A stretch of DNA of 64,000 nt. Origin: Pseudoflavonifractor sp. MSJ-37 (GTDB taxonomy: Bacteria; Bacillota; Clostridia; Oscillospirales; Oscillospiraceae). The notes beneath the pieces were generated by a model, which did not search any database, had not been told where the DNA came from, and saw nothing but the letters and a program-made list of their open reading frames with translations. The stretch's first letter is position 1. Each line of letters begins with the position of its first letter. Positions 7,469 to 18,695 of the stretch are shown one piece after another. The stretch is from assembly GCF_018917965.1 (NCBI RefSeq), contig NZ_JAHLPP010000004.1, forward strand, positions 151,471 through 215,470, read 5' to 3'. Position numbers and translations under genes: made by a program.

Positions 7469-8719
7469 TTACCGGGTCTGGCCGGTGCCGTAGATCACAT
7501 ACTTGAAGGTGGTCAGCTCCTCCAGGCCCATGGGGCCCCGGGCGTGGAGCTTCTGGGTGGAGATGCCGATCTCCGCACCCAGGCCGAACTCACCGCCGTC
7601 AGTGAAGCGGGTGGAGGCGTTCACATACACCGCCGCCGCGTCCACCTGATCCAGAAAGCGCTGGGCGGTGAAGTAGTTGTCGGTGACGATGGCCTCGGAG
7701 TGGCCGGTACCGTGGGCGGCGATGAAGTCCATGGCCTCATCGGGGCCGGAGACCACCTTGCAGGCCAGGATATAGTCGCCGAACTCGGTGTCCCAGTCCT
7801 CTGCCGTGGCGGGGACCGCCTTGCCGCTGAGGATGGCGCAGGTCTCGTCACAGCCGCGGATCTCCACGTTCTTGCTCTTGAGGAGCTCCCAGGCCATGGG
7901 CAGGAAGTCGGCGGCCACGCCCCGGTCCACCAGCACGCACTCGGCGGCGTTGCAGACGGAGGGACGGGAGCACTTGGCATTGAAGAGGATGCGGGCGGCC
8001 ATGTCCAGATCGGCATCGCCGTCCACATAGATGTGGCACACGCCCACGCCGGTCTGGATCACCGGGACCCGGGCGTTCTCCACCACGGAGCGGATCAGGC
8101 CCGCGCCGCCCCGGGGGATCAGCACGTCCAGATAGCCGGTGAGCTCCATGAGCTCCTTGGCGCTCTCCCGGCTGGTGTCGCGGACCAGAGCGATACAGTC
8201 CCGGGGGAGGCCGGCGGACTCCAGTGCGTCCCGCATGATAGACACCATGGCAGCGCTGGAGCGATAGGCCTCCTTGCCGCCCCGGAGGATCACGGCGTTG
8301 CCCGACTTCAGACAGAGGGCGGCGGCGTCCACGGTCACGTTGGGACGGGCCTCGTAGATGATGCCGATGACGCCTAGCGGGACCCGGCGCTTGCCGATGG
8401 TCAGACCGTTGGGCCGGGTGTACATCTTCACGGTCTGGGCGGTGGGGTCGGGGAGCGCGGCCACCTGACGGACCCCGGCCACGATGCCGGCGATCCGGGC
8501 CTCGTCCAGAGACAGGCGGTCCAGGAGGGAGGAGCGCATCCCGGCCTCCCGGGCGGCATCCAGATCGCGCCCATTGGCCTCCAGGATCTCGGCGGAGCGG
8601 CGCTCCAGCGCGGTGGCGATGGCCTCCAGCGCGGCATCCTTAGCGGCGGTGCCGGCCACGGCCAGCACACGGGCGGCGTTGCGGGCCGCAAGGCCCTGCG
8701 TTTCCAAAACAGTCATCAT
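7469..8719 (-). CDS. proA: Gamma-glutamyl phosphate reductase
   Basis: NADPH-dependent reduction of gamma-glutamyl phosphate to glutamate semialdehyde, second step of proline synthesis. The 416-aa length is normal. Family signatures are GVIGIIYEARPNVTVDA, KSGNAVILRGGKEA, IPRGGAG and the catalytic-Cys region FNAKCSRPSVCNAAE. The first of two adjacent ATGs (8719) is 7 bases from GGAGG. proB lies 1.7 kb upstream on the same strand, with a secreted SLH/C39 gene between them. Confidence 0.95.
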   Translation of the reverse strand: MMTVLETQGLAARNAARVLAVAGTAAKDAALEAIATALERRSAEILEANGRDLDAAREAGMRSSLLDRLSLDEARIAGIVAGVRQVAALPDPTAQTVKMYTRPNGLTIGKRRVPLGVIGIIYEARPNVTVDAAALCLKSGNAVILRGGKEAYRSSAAMVSIMRDALESAGLPRDCIALVRDTSRESAKELMELTGYLDVLIPRGGAGLIRSVVENARVPVIQTGVGVCHIYVDGDADLDMAARILFNAKCSRPSVCNAAECVLVDRGVAADFLPMAWELLKSKNVEIRGCDETCAILSGKAVPATAEDWDTEFGDYILACKVVSGPDEAMDFIAAHGTGHSEAIVTDNYFTAQRFLDQVDAAAVYVNASTRFTDGGEFGLGAEIGISTQKLHARGPMGLEELTTFKYVIYGTGQTR

Positions 8720-8761
8720 GATGGGACCTCCTTACGATCGGACGATGAGGGAAAGGGTGGA

Positions 8762-10321
8762 TCAGCAGACGGACACCGCGTGCCGGCGGACCAGATAGAG
8801 CCGGTCGAAGGTGGCGCCGTCGATCCAATAGTAGAGGGAGTGGGACCGGTCCTTCTTGTTGTAGGGATCGGCGATGTAGTAGCGGTCGTTCACGCTGTCA
8901 TAGCCGGTGACCAGGACGGCGTGGTTGTTGTTGAGGAGCTGCTGTTTCGTGCTGCCCACGTTGTACCAGCGGTAGCTGGGCTGGTTCCACCAGAGGGTCA
9001 CATAGGCCACCACCGGATGGCCCAGCAGGAGCTCCTCGTGGATGGTGTCGATGTCGGCGCCGGTCAGGTCCTTCACGGGCCCGTACTGGGAGCCGAACCT
9101 GGCCAGCGCGTTGGGATAGATCGTGGTGCGGATGCTCCGGTCCACCTGGAAGGGGGACCCGGCGAAGCCCTTGGAGGGGTCCGAGGGGTCCTTGGGCATG
9201 GCGGTGAGGAATTCCCGCAGGCCCACGTCCTTGGCGTAGCCCTTGCCCTTCAGGCCCATGAGCAGGGAGGTGCCCTCGCAGCCCACGGGGGCGTATACGG
9301 GGCTGAGCTGACTGATGTAGGGCACCGGCGTCACCCGATAGGTGGGCAGGGGCGCGTAGGTCAGGGGCTCGGCGGTGTAGCCGGAGGCCTGGAACAGGAA
9401 CTGGGCGGCCTCGGCCCGGGTGATGGCGTCGTCCGGGTGGAAGAGGCCGTCGCCGCTCCCGTGGACGATGCCCAGAGCCTTCAGGTGGGCCACCGCCCGG
9501 TCGGCGGCGCTGTCGGCAGTGTCGGAGAAAGCGGGCGCGCCGGCCTCGTGTTCGGGCGTCACCGCAGGTGTGGGAGAGAGCTCCGGCTCCGGGGAAGGCT
9601 CCGCCGTCTCAGCGGGAGCCTCCGGATCCGCGCCGGCGGGCGTCTCAGAGGGCATGGCGTCGGCCCGGTCCTCTGCCTCCGGAGCGGCAGAGGGGCTGGG
9701 GACCGCGGCGCTGGGGACAGGTTCCTCCGAGGCGGCAGGCGTCTCGGAGGGGGCCTCGCTGGCCTCGGGAGCAGGGGCCTCAGAGGCCTCCGGGGCGGGG
9801 AGCGCGCTCTCCTGGGGCACAGGGGAGTCGGAGGGCGCCGGAGAGGGCTGGGCCGCCAGAGCGGCCTTGCGGTCCACATAGCGGTCCAAGAGCTGAGCGG
9901 TCTGGGCCCGGGTGATCCGAGCCATGGGATAGAAGTCCCCGTCCACGGGGTCCAGGAGCCCATGCTCCTCCAGCCGGGCCACCACGGCGGCAGACCAGCG
10001 GCCGGACAGGTCGGGATGGCTGGCCGCCTGGGCCACAGGATCGGCGGAGAGGAGCTCCGGGGCGGTCTGCTCCGTCAGGCGCAGGAGGGCGCTGAGGAAT
10101 TCCTCCCAGGTGAGGAGCTGGTCGGGACGGAAGGTACCGTCCTCATAGCCGGAGAGGATGTGATGGGTCTCCAGCGTGTTCACGGCGGAGGCGCTCCAGT
10201 GATGACGGAGGTCGTAGGAGGCGGCCGCCTGAGCGGGCGTGAGGGTGCCGGCGCAGAGCAGGGCGGCGGCAGCGGCGGAGCTCAAAAAGCGCTCCATGGT
10301 TTTGTTCTTGCGAGTAGACAC
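8762..10321 (-). CDS. Secreted SLH-domain protein with C39-family peptidase domain
   Basis: About 519 aa. A signal peptide (basic STRKNK, hydrophobic AAAAALLCAG, cleavage after AQA) is followed by two SLH-like repeats (about 35-80 and 95-145), a Pro/Ser/Glu/Ala-rich linker of about 110 residues, a third SLH repeat (FHPDDAITRAEAAQFLF) and a C-terminal papain-fold domain. That last part looks like peptidase C39_2: Cys in PVGCEGTSLLMG, His in NNNHAVLVTGYD and Asp in YIADPYN. It is probably anchored to wall polymers and cuts peptides or acts as a bacteriocin-type peptidase; the substrate is unknown. The likely start is GTG at 10321, after AGGTGGATC; GTG at 10336 and ATG at 10297 are alternatives. 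It sits between proB and proA and is probably co-transcribed. Confidence 0.8.
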   Translation of the reverse strand: MSTRKNKTMERFLSSAAAAALLCAGTLTPAQAAASYDLRHHWSASAVNTLETHHILSGYEDGTFRPDQLLTWEEFLSALLRLTEQTAPELLSADPVAQAASHPDLSGRWSAAVVARLEEHGLLDPVDGDFYPMARITRAQTAQLLDRYVDRKAALAAQPSPAPSDSPVPQESALPAPEASEAPAPEASEAPSETPAASEEPVPSAAVPSPSAAPEAEDRADAMPSETPAGADPEAPAETAEPSPEPELSPTPAVTPEHEAGAPAFSDTADSAADRAVAHLKALGIVHGSGDGLFHPDDAITRAEAAQFLFQASGYTAEPLTYAPLPTYRVTPVPYISQLSPVYAPVGCEGTSLLMGLKGKGYAKDVGLREFLTAMPKDPSDPSKGFAGSPFQVDRSIRTTIYPNALARFGSQYGPVKDLTGADIDTIHEELLLGHPVVAYVTLWWNQPSYRWYNVGSTKQQLLNNNHAVLVTGYDSVNDRYYIADPYNKKDRSHSLYYWIDGATFDRLYLVRRHAVSVC

Positions 10322-10475
10322 TTCAATCCGATCCACCTTTTTGACCGGACGGAGGCCCCGGAGAGGGGGGCTGGGAGCGGTCGTCTCTCCCTGCGTCCGG
10401 TATCGTCTGACTTCGACCGATCGCTGGGGAACGCTGGGGGAAAGATACGGGGCTGTTTGGATAGGGCCGGCCGGC

Positions 10476-11288
10476 TCAGCGGGCGGCGCAGAAGCGGGTG
10501 CCGATGTCCTCTCCGGCCACGATGCCGTAGAGGTCCTCCATCCGGGCGCCGTTGGTGATCACCATGTCGATGCCGTGTGCCATGGCCCGGCGGGCGGCGG
10601 TGAGCTTGGTGAACATCCCGCCGGTGCCCCATTTGGAGCCGGTGCCCCCGGCCAGAGCCAGGATCTCCGGCGTGATGGCGTCCACCCGGTGGATGAGCCT
10701 GGCGTCCGCGTGCTTCCGGGGATCCGAGTCGTACAGACCGTCGATGTCGGAGATCAGCACCAGCAGGTCGGCCTGACAGAGCCCGGCCACGATGGCGGAG
10801 AGGGTGTCGTTGTCGCCCAGGACCTTGGCGTGTCCGGTCTCCGTCTCGATCTCAGCGGAGGAGACGGAGTCGTTCTCGTTGACGATGGGGATACAGCCCA
10901 GCTCCAGCAGGGCGGAGAAGGTGTTGGACAGATGGGCGGCCCGATGCTCGTCCTCCACGTCGTCCCCGGTCAGGAGGATCTGGGCCACGTTCTGGCCGTA
11001 CTCCCCGAAGAACTTGTCGTAGAGGTGCATCATCTCGCATTGTCCGATGGCGGCCACGGCCTGCTTCATCCGCAGTTCGGAAGGTCGTTCCTTCAGACCC
11101 AGCTTCACGGTCCCGATGCCGATGGCGCCGGAGGAGACCAGGATGACCTCGTGCCCCATGCCCTTCAGGTCGGACAGGGTGCGGCAGAGGTGCTCCATGC
11201 TGTAAAGGTTCAGCCCGCCGGTGGAACGGGTGAGGGTGGAGGTGCCCACCTTCACCACCACGCGGAGGGGAGAGTGCTGTGCGTCCAA
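10476..11288 (-). CDS. proB: Glutamate 5-kinase, short form without PUA domain
   Basis: Phosphorylates glutamate, the first and usually feedback-inhibited step of proline synthesis. The 270-aa product has the amino-acid-kinase fold only (VVVKVGTSTLT near the start, VSSGAIGIG, ENDSVS, FGDNDTLSAIVA-like, GTGGMFTKLTAA) and lacks the C-terminal PUA domain of the 367-aa Escherichia enzyme. The best start is TTG at 11288, 9 bases after AAAGGAG; the upstream open frame has no ribosome site. A TTCGAC/TATACT promoter lies at 11371-11398. Confidence 0.92.
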   Translation of the reverse strand: MDAQHSPLRVVVKVGTSTLTRSTGGLNLYSMEHLCRTLSDLKGMGHEVILVSSGAIGIGTVKLGLKERPSELRMKQAVAAIGQCEMMHLYDKFFGEYGQNVAQILLTGDDVEDEHRAAHLSNTFSALLELGCIPIVNENDSVSSAEIETETGHAKVLGDNDTLSAIVAGLCQADLLVLISDIDGLYDSDPRKHADARLIHRVDAITPEILALAGGTGSKWGTGGMFTKLTAARRAMAHGIDMVITNGARMEDLYGIVAGEDIGTRFCAAR

Positions 11289-11370
11289 AACGATCCACTC
11301 CTTTTGTGTCGATGACTCAGCCGATGAGGGCGCGCCGGAGCCCGGCGCGGGCCTTATTTTATCCAGCAAG

Positions 11371-11398
11371 AGTATAGCACAAATAGAGGAACGTCGAA
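11371..11398 (-). promoter_or_regulatory. Promoter of proB
   Basis: Minus strand TTCGAC (11393-11398), 16-bp spacer, TATACT (11371-11376). Confidence 0.55.
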
Positions 11399-11480
11399 AG
11401 AGAAATTTCGTGCGAAAGAGGCTATGGACCGGTTTTGGTCAGATCTTCATATGCAGAGCCATCTTTCGACGGCTTCGTTA

Positions 11481-11509
11481 TTGAAATCTGGACATAAATG
11501 GAGTACAAT
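11481..11509 (+). promoter_or_regulatory. Promoter of trmL
   Basis: TTGAAA (11481-11486), 17-bp spacer, TACAAT (11504-11509), about 40 bases before the trmL start. Confidence 0.75.
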
Positions 11510-11551
11510 ATGCTCCGACAAATCAGGGAAAACTGGGAAAGAGGGAGCCAT

Positions 11552-12037
11552 ATGCTGAACATCGTGCTGGTGGAGCCGGAGATCCATGGGAACACCGGGA
11601 ACATCGCCCGGACCTGCGCCGCCACCCGGAGCCGCCTCCATCTGATCGAGCCGCTGGGATTCGACATCAGCGACAAAGCGGTCAAGCGGGCCGGTCTGGA
11701 CTATTGGCATATGGTGGACCTCCACGTCTACCGGGATCTGGACGACTTTTTCGCCCGCACCGGGGCGGAGGATATCTGGCTGGCCACGGCCAAGGCCCCG
11801 CGGCCCTACACCGAGGCGGTGTTCCGCCCCGACTGCTGGTTGATGTTCGGGAAGGAGAGCACCGGACTGCCCGAGGAGTTCCGGTCCGCCCATGCGGACC
11901 GCTGTATCCGCATCCCCATCCGGGAGGGGGCCCGCTGTCTCAACCTGTCCAACGCCGCCGCGGTCCTGGCCTATGAGGCCCTGCGCCAGTGGGGCTTCCC
12001 GGATCTGGACCAGACCGGAGACATGACCGCGCCCTGA
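11552..12037 (+). CDS. trmL: tRNA (cytidine/uridine-34-2'-O)-methyltransferase
   Basis: SPOUT-fold enzyme that methylates the ribose of the wobble base in tRNA-Leu isoacceptors. The 161-aa protein has the usual length and motifs: [17 protein letters not shown] at the N-terminus, [13 protein letters not shown] (knot region) and [22 protein letters not shown] at the C-terminus. The start at 11552 has a GAGGGAG site 7 bases upstream; an upstream in-frame ATG at 11498 overlaps the promoter and is rejected. It precedes pgk by 59 bases and may be co-transcribed. Confidence 0.93.
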   Translation: MLNIVLVEPEIHGNTGNIARTCAATRSRLHLIEPLGFDISDKAVKRAGLDYWHMVDLHVYRDLDDFFARTGAEDIWLATAKAPRPYTEAVFRPDCWLMFGKESTGLPEEFRSAHADRCIRIPIREGARCLNLSNAAAVLAYEALRQWGFPDLDQTGDMTAP

Positions 12038-12096
12038 GGTCGTCCCGCCGTTCCACCCGCTGGAAGAAGCGCCAATACGGAAAGGAGCACGCCATC

Positions 12097-13290
12097 ATGA
12101 ATTATGATAAGAAGACGGTGAAAGACATCGACGTGAAGGGAAAGAAGGTCCTCCTCCGCTGTGACTTCAACGTCCCACAGGATAAGACCACCGGCGCGAT
12201 CACCGATGACAAGCGCATCGTGGCCGCCCTGCCCACCATCCGCTATCTGCTGGAGCAGGGGGCGGCGGTGATCGCCTGCTCCCATCTGGGCAAGCCTAAG
12301 GGCGAGTGGAAGGAGTCCCTGTCCCTGGCTCCTGTGGCCGCACGGCTGAGCGAGCTGCTGGGACAGGACGTGATTTTTGCCAAGGACATCATCGGCGCGG
12401 ACGCCAAGGCCAAGGCCGCTGCCCTCCAGCCCGGCCAGATCATGCTGCTGGAGAACCTGCGCTTCGACAAGGGCGAGGAGAAGAACGACCCCGCCTTCGC
12501 CAAGGCGCTGGCTGACCTGGCGGAGATCTACGTGTCCGACGCCTTCGGCACGGTCCACCGCGCTCACGCCTCCACCGCCGGCGTGGCGGCCTATCTGCCC
12601 GCCGTGTCCGGCTTCCTGATCGGCCGGGAGCTGGAGATCATGGGCAATGCCCTGGCCGACCCCAAGCGTCCTCTGGTGGCGATCCTGGGCGGCGCGAAGG
12701 TCTCCTCCAAGATCGGCGTCATCAACAACCTGCTGGACATCGCCGACACCATCATCGTGGGCGGCGGCATGACCTATACCTTCATCAAGGCACTGGGCGG
12801 CAGTGTGGGCACCTCTCTGCTGGAGCCCGACTGGCTGGATTACTGCAGGGATATGATGGCCAAGGCGAAGGAGAAGGGCGTCAAGTTCCTCCTGCCTGCG
12901 GACACCCTCTGCGCCGCCGAGTTCTCCGCCGACGCCAAGCCGGAGCTGGTGGACACCATGGCGATCCCGGAGGGCCGCATGGGCATGGACATCGGTCCCA
13001 AGACCATCCAGGAGTTCTCCGACGCGGTGAAGGGCGCCGGCACTGTGATCTGGAACGGCCCGATGGGCGTGTTCGAGTTCCCGGCTTTCGCGGAGGGCAC
13101 CCGCGCCATGGCCAAGGCGCTGGCGGAGACCGATGCCATCACCATCGTGGGCGGCGGCGACTCGGCCGCGGCCGTGACCCAGCTGGGCTACGCGGACAAG
13201 ATGACCCACATCTCCACCGGCGGCGGCGCCTCTCTGGAATTCCTGGAGGGCAAGGAGCTGCCCGGCGTGGCCTGCCTGCTGGATAAGTAA
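12097..13290 (+). CDS. pgk: Phosphoglycerate kinase
   Basis: Transfers phosphate from 1,3-bisphosphoglycerate to ADP. The 397-aa protein shows the N-domain signature [37 protein letters not shown] and the C-terminal nucleotide loop [10 protein letters not shown]. The start at 12097 follows AAAGGAG by 9 bases. It opens a run of lower-glycolysis genes (pgk, tpiA, gpmI, eno); gapA is not in the window. Confidence 0.97.
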   Translation: MNYDKKTVKDIDVKGKKVLLRCDFNVPQDKTTGAITDDKRIVAALPTIRYLLEQGAAVIACSHLGKPKGEWKESLSLAPVAARLSELLGQDVIFAKDIIGADAKAKAAALQPGQIMLLENLRFDKGEEKNDPAFAKALADLAEIYVSDAFGTVHRAHASTAGVAAYLPAVSGFLIGRELEIMGNALADPKRPLVAILGGAKVSSKIGVINNLLDIADTIIVGGGMTYTFIKALGGSVGTSLLEPDWLDYCRDMMAKAKEKGVKFLLPADTLCAAEFSADAKPELVDTMAIPEGRMGMDIGPKTIQEFSDAVKGAGTVIWNGPMGVFEFPAFAEGTRAMAKALAETDAITIVGGGDSAAAVTQLGYADKMTHISTGGGASLEFLEGKELPGVACLLDK

Positions 13291-13518
13291 AGAGCCTCGG
13301 GCCGGGCAACTCTTGGGGCCCCACGGGAGCCCAGCGGAGCGGGGCCCGTGGGGAAAAGGAGCCGCAAGGGAGCGGGCGAAGTTTTCCGCAGGAGCGGGAA
13401 ACGGAGCTGAGCGGACTTTGCGGGGACGCCGCCCGGCGTGGCCTGACCCGTTTGGACGCGGCAAATGATCGTCAAGACGATTTTTGCGGGTAGAAGTGCG
13501 CAAAATGAAAATATTCGC
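13291..13518 (+). other. GC-rich spacer with hairpins after pgk
   Basis: No gene seen. It holds a strong stem (CCCCACGGG with CCCGTGGGG, about 13319-13360) without a T run, a purine-rich low-complexity stretch built of GGAGC/CGGAG-like words, and a smaller hairpin around ATCGTC-AA-GACGAT followed by TTTTT (about 13464-13492), which may be the pgk terminator. Confidence 0.5.
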
Positions 13519-13546
13519 TTGACAAGTCTGAAAAAAGACGTAAAAT
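13519..13546 (+). promoter_or_regulatory. Promoter of tpiA
   Basis: TTGACA (13519-13524), 16-bp spacer, TAAAAT (13541-13546). About 110 bases of leader follow, including a CGAAG...CTTCG hairpin at about 13599-13625 and a TTTTT run, which could terminate a fraction of transcripts. Confidence 0.8.
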
Positions 13547-13663
13547 GATTAAATTGGACCGTCGGCTCAGAACGCGGTCTGCCAGATGGAGATCCACACG
13601 AAGCGGGAACTCCGCGCACTTCGTTTTTGATACAGATGAAGCATTTTGAGGAGGCTGTCAGCC

Positions 13664-14440
13664 ATGAACAGAAGATACCGCAAGACGATCATTGCCGGTA
13701 ACTGGAAGATGAACAAGACCCTGTCCGAGACCCGTGCGTTCGCGGAGGAGCTCAAGCCCATGCTGGGCAAGCCCAAGTGGTGCGAAGTGGTGCTCTGCGT
13801 ACCCTATGTGAACATCCCCGCCGCCGTCCGCCTCTTCAAGGAGAGCCGTGTGGCCATCGGCGCGGAGAACGTCCATTATGAGTCTCACGGCGCCTATACC
13901 GGCGAGGTCTCCGCCGAGATGCTCAAGGAGCTGGGCGTGAAGTACGTCATCATCGGCCACTCCGAGCGCCGCAGCTACTATAACGAGACCGACTTCACCG
14001 TCAACAAGAAGGTCCACGCCGCTCTGGACGCGGGCCTCTATCCCATCGTCTGTGTGGGCGAGAGCCTGGAGCAGCGGGAGCTGGGCGTGACCATGGATCT
14101 GATCTCCTATCAGGTCAAGGCCGCCCTGTCCGGCGTGCCCGCCGAGAAGATGCGCCATGTGGTCATCGCCTATGAGCCCCTGTGGGCCATCGGGACCGGC
14201 AAGACCGCCACGGCGGAGCAGGCCGGCGAGGTCTGCGAGTCCATCCGTGCCGTGATCCGCAAGCTGTACGGCGCCCGTGTGGCCCGTTCCGTGACCATCC
14301 AGTACGGTGGCTCCATGAACGCCAAGAATGCCTATGAGCTGCTAGCCCAGCCCGATGTGGACGGCGGCCTGATCGGCGGAGCGGCGCTGAAGGCCCCCGA
14401 TTTCGTCCAGATCGTCAACGCGGCGAACCAGGACCAGTAA
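13664..14440 (+). CDS. tpiA: Triosephosphate isomerase
   Basis: Interconverts dihydroxyacetone phosphate and glyceraldehyde 3-phosphate. The 258-aa length is normal. Catalytic residues are visible: Lys in AGNWKMNK, His in IIGHSERR, Glu in [15 protein letters not shown], and the phosphate-binding [10 protein letters not shown] and GLIGGAAL loops. The ATG at 13664 is 9 bases after GAGGAGG; an in-frame ATG at 13646 lacks a site. It has its own promoter. Confidence 0.97.
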   Translation: MNRRYRKTIIAGNWKMNKTLSETRAFAEELKPMLGKPKWCEVVLCVPYVNIPAAVRLFKESRVAIGAENVHYESHGAYTGEVSAEMLKELGVKYVIIGHSERRSYYNETDFTVNKKVHAALDAGLYPIVCVGESLEQRELGVTMDLISYQVKAALSGVPAEKMRHVVIAYEPLWAIGTGKTATAEQAGEVCESIRAVIRKLYGARVARSVTIQYGGSMNAKNAYELLAQPDVDGGLIGGAALKAPDFVQIVNAANQDQ

Positions 14441-14654
14441 CGTCGTCTGCGTCGGCGAGCGGGAGCGAGCCCGCGCCTGCGGCGCGCCCAAGCGCGCCGG
14501 TACCTTGCCGCAGGGCAGACCCTGTGAGGCAGAGATGCGCTGGGGGCCGGTGGGCCCCGAGAGAGAAAAGAGATGGATAAGTCCGGCCTCCGGCATGGGG
14601 GCCTTCATCGAGTACGATCCTTCATTTTCGATCCATCAGAACCGAGGTTTATCT

Positions 14655-17644
<2,990 letters not shown>

Positions 17645-17667
17645 AAGGATATCGTCGAACGAAGCAC

Positions 17668-17705
17668 AAGGGGCCGCTGTCCGGGAGGACAGCGGCCCTT
17701 TCCTA
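17668..17705 (+). terminator. Terminator of eno
   Basis: A 12-bp perfect GC stem (17671-17682 with 17687-17698), GGGA loop, then TTTCCT. Confidence 0.85.
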
Positions 17706-17708
17706 TCT

Positions 17709-17987
17709 TCAGGGGAGATGGATCTCGCTTTCGGCGAAGAGGACCGCGTCCCCGCTTAGATAGGTGCGGTCTCCCGCATAGCGGCAGTACAGCGTGCCGC
17801 CCCGGGTGGAGGCCTGGTAGGCGGTCAGCCCGGTCTGTCCCAGTGTTTCCGCCCAGATCGGCACCACATGGCAGTGCCCGCGCCCACAGACCGGGTCCTC
17901 TGGGAGCCAGCGGTCCATCAGACAGACCGCCGCCGGGTCCCCATGGAACGGCTCTGTGGTGGATGCGTCGATGATATACTGTTTCAT
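17709..17987 (-). pseudogene. phzF-family gene with internal deletion
   Basis: PhzF proteins are about 260-300 aa isomerases; this frame encodes only 92. Residues 1-27 match the family N-terminus (FHGDPAAVCLMDRWLPED, normally followed by the catalytic Glu region) and residues 33-92 match its C-terminus (VCGRGHCHVVPIWAE, ending in SGDAVLFAESEI). The central 170 or so residues, including the catalytic Glu, are gone, with the frame preserved at the joint near DPVCGRG. It should be inactive. It abuts a headless LysR fragment, so two deletions have eroded this locus. Confidence 0.8.
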
Positions 17988-17994
17988 GGTCTAA

Positions 17995-18336
17995 ACGTCT
18001 CGCTCCATTCTCCTGCTGGAGGAGGGGTGTTACAGCGAGCCGCTGGAGGCGTTCCGGGCGGCGGGCCTCACGCCTGATGTCCGGCTGACCATGCACGATG
18101 ACTACTCGATTTTGTCCATGGTAGAGCAGGGGCTGGGCTATTCCCTGTTGGCGGAGCTGGTCCTGCAAAAGACCGCCTATGACGTGGCGGTCTGTCCGGT
18201 CCGGGAACCGATCTCTCGGACGATAGCGCTGGTGATGAAGGACAGCCGGGCCCTGTCTGCGGCGGCCAGGACCTTCATGCGGTCGATCGTCCGGGAGGTG
18301 GCGGCAGACCGGATAGCGGGAGACATCTGTCTCTGA
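17995..18336 (+). pseudogene. LysR-type regulator, C-terminal fragment
   Basis: The frame from 17995 encodes about 113 residues matching the second half of a LysR effector-binding domain (LLLEEGCYSEPLEAFRAAG, MHDDYSILSMVEQGLGYSLLAELVL). The helix-turn-helix and first effector subdomain are absent and there is no start codon with a ribosome site upstream. In an intact locus the regulator would be divergent from the phzF gene at 17987; here only 7 bases separate them, so the promoter region and the regulator's first half were lost together. Confidence 0.8.
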
Positions 18337-18375
18337 CGAGATGACAAAAAACGCAAAAATGCCGCTCAAGCGCAC

Positions 18376-18404
18376 TTGACATTTTCCGGCGGCGGTGATA
18401 TAGT
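18376..18404 (+). promoter_or_regulatory. Promoter of the thrS T-box leader
   Basis: TTGACA (18376-18381), 17-bp spacer, TATAGT (18399-18404). Confidence 0.85.
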
Positions 18405-18410
18405 ACGTCT

Positions 18411-18661
18411 ATCAAATCGGCAGAGACGGAGACGAGATGCCTGCGGCCGCGCTCAGAGAGGGTCCTGTATGGTGAAAGGGACCTGTGCGGGACGGCGTTC
18501 TTACCACTCCCGAGCCGCCCGGGACCTCAACCGGGACGGGTCCGCCCGTTACAGCGGTCACGAGCGACGGTACGCCCTTCCGGGCGGGCCGTAAGCAGGG
18601 TGGGACCGTGGAGCGTCTGCGCTTCATCCCTGACACGCATCAGGGGTGAGGCGTTTTTGTT
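18411..18661 (+). promoter_or_regulatory. T-box leader (threonine), upstream of thrS
   Basis: A tRNA-sensing riboswitch. Seen in order: a stem I region with an AGAGAGGGTCC...GGGACC arm; a specifier loop containing ACC (18503-18505) flanked by TTCTT and ACTCC, a Thr codon; further stems; the T-box itself, AGGGTGGGACCGTGGAG (18597-18613), close to the consensus AGGGTGGNACCGCG; and a terminator (14-bp stem 18620-18653, then TTTTTGTTTT). The variable base after TGG is G, which can pair by wobble with U73; the tRNA-Thr at 45.5 kb does have U73. Uncharged tRNA-Thr should therefore allow read-through into thrS. Confidence 0.92.
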
Positions 18662-18695
18662 TTGCCCCGACCGAACGACTAGGAGGTCAACTGTC

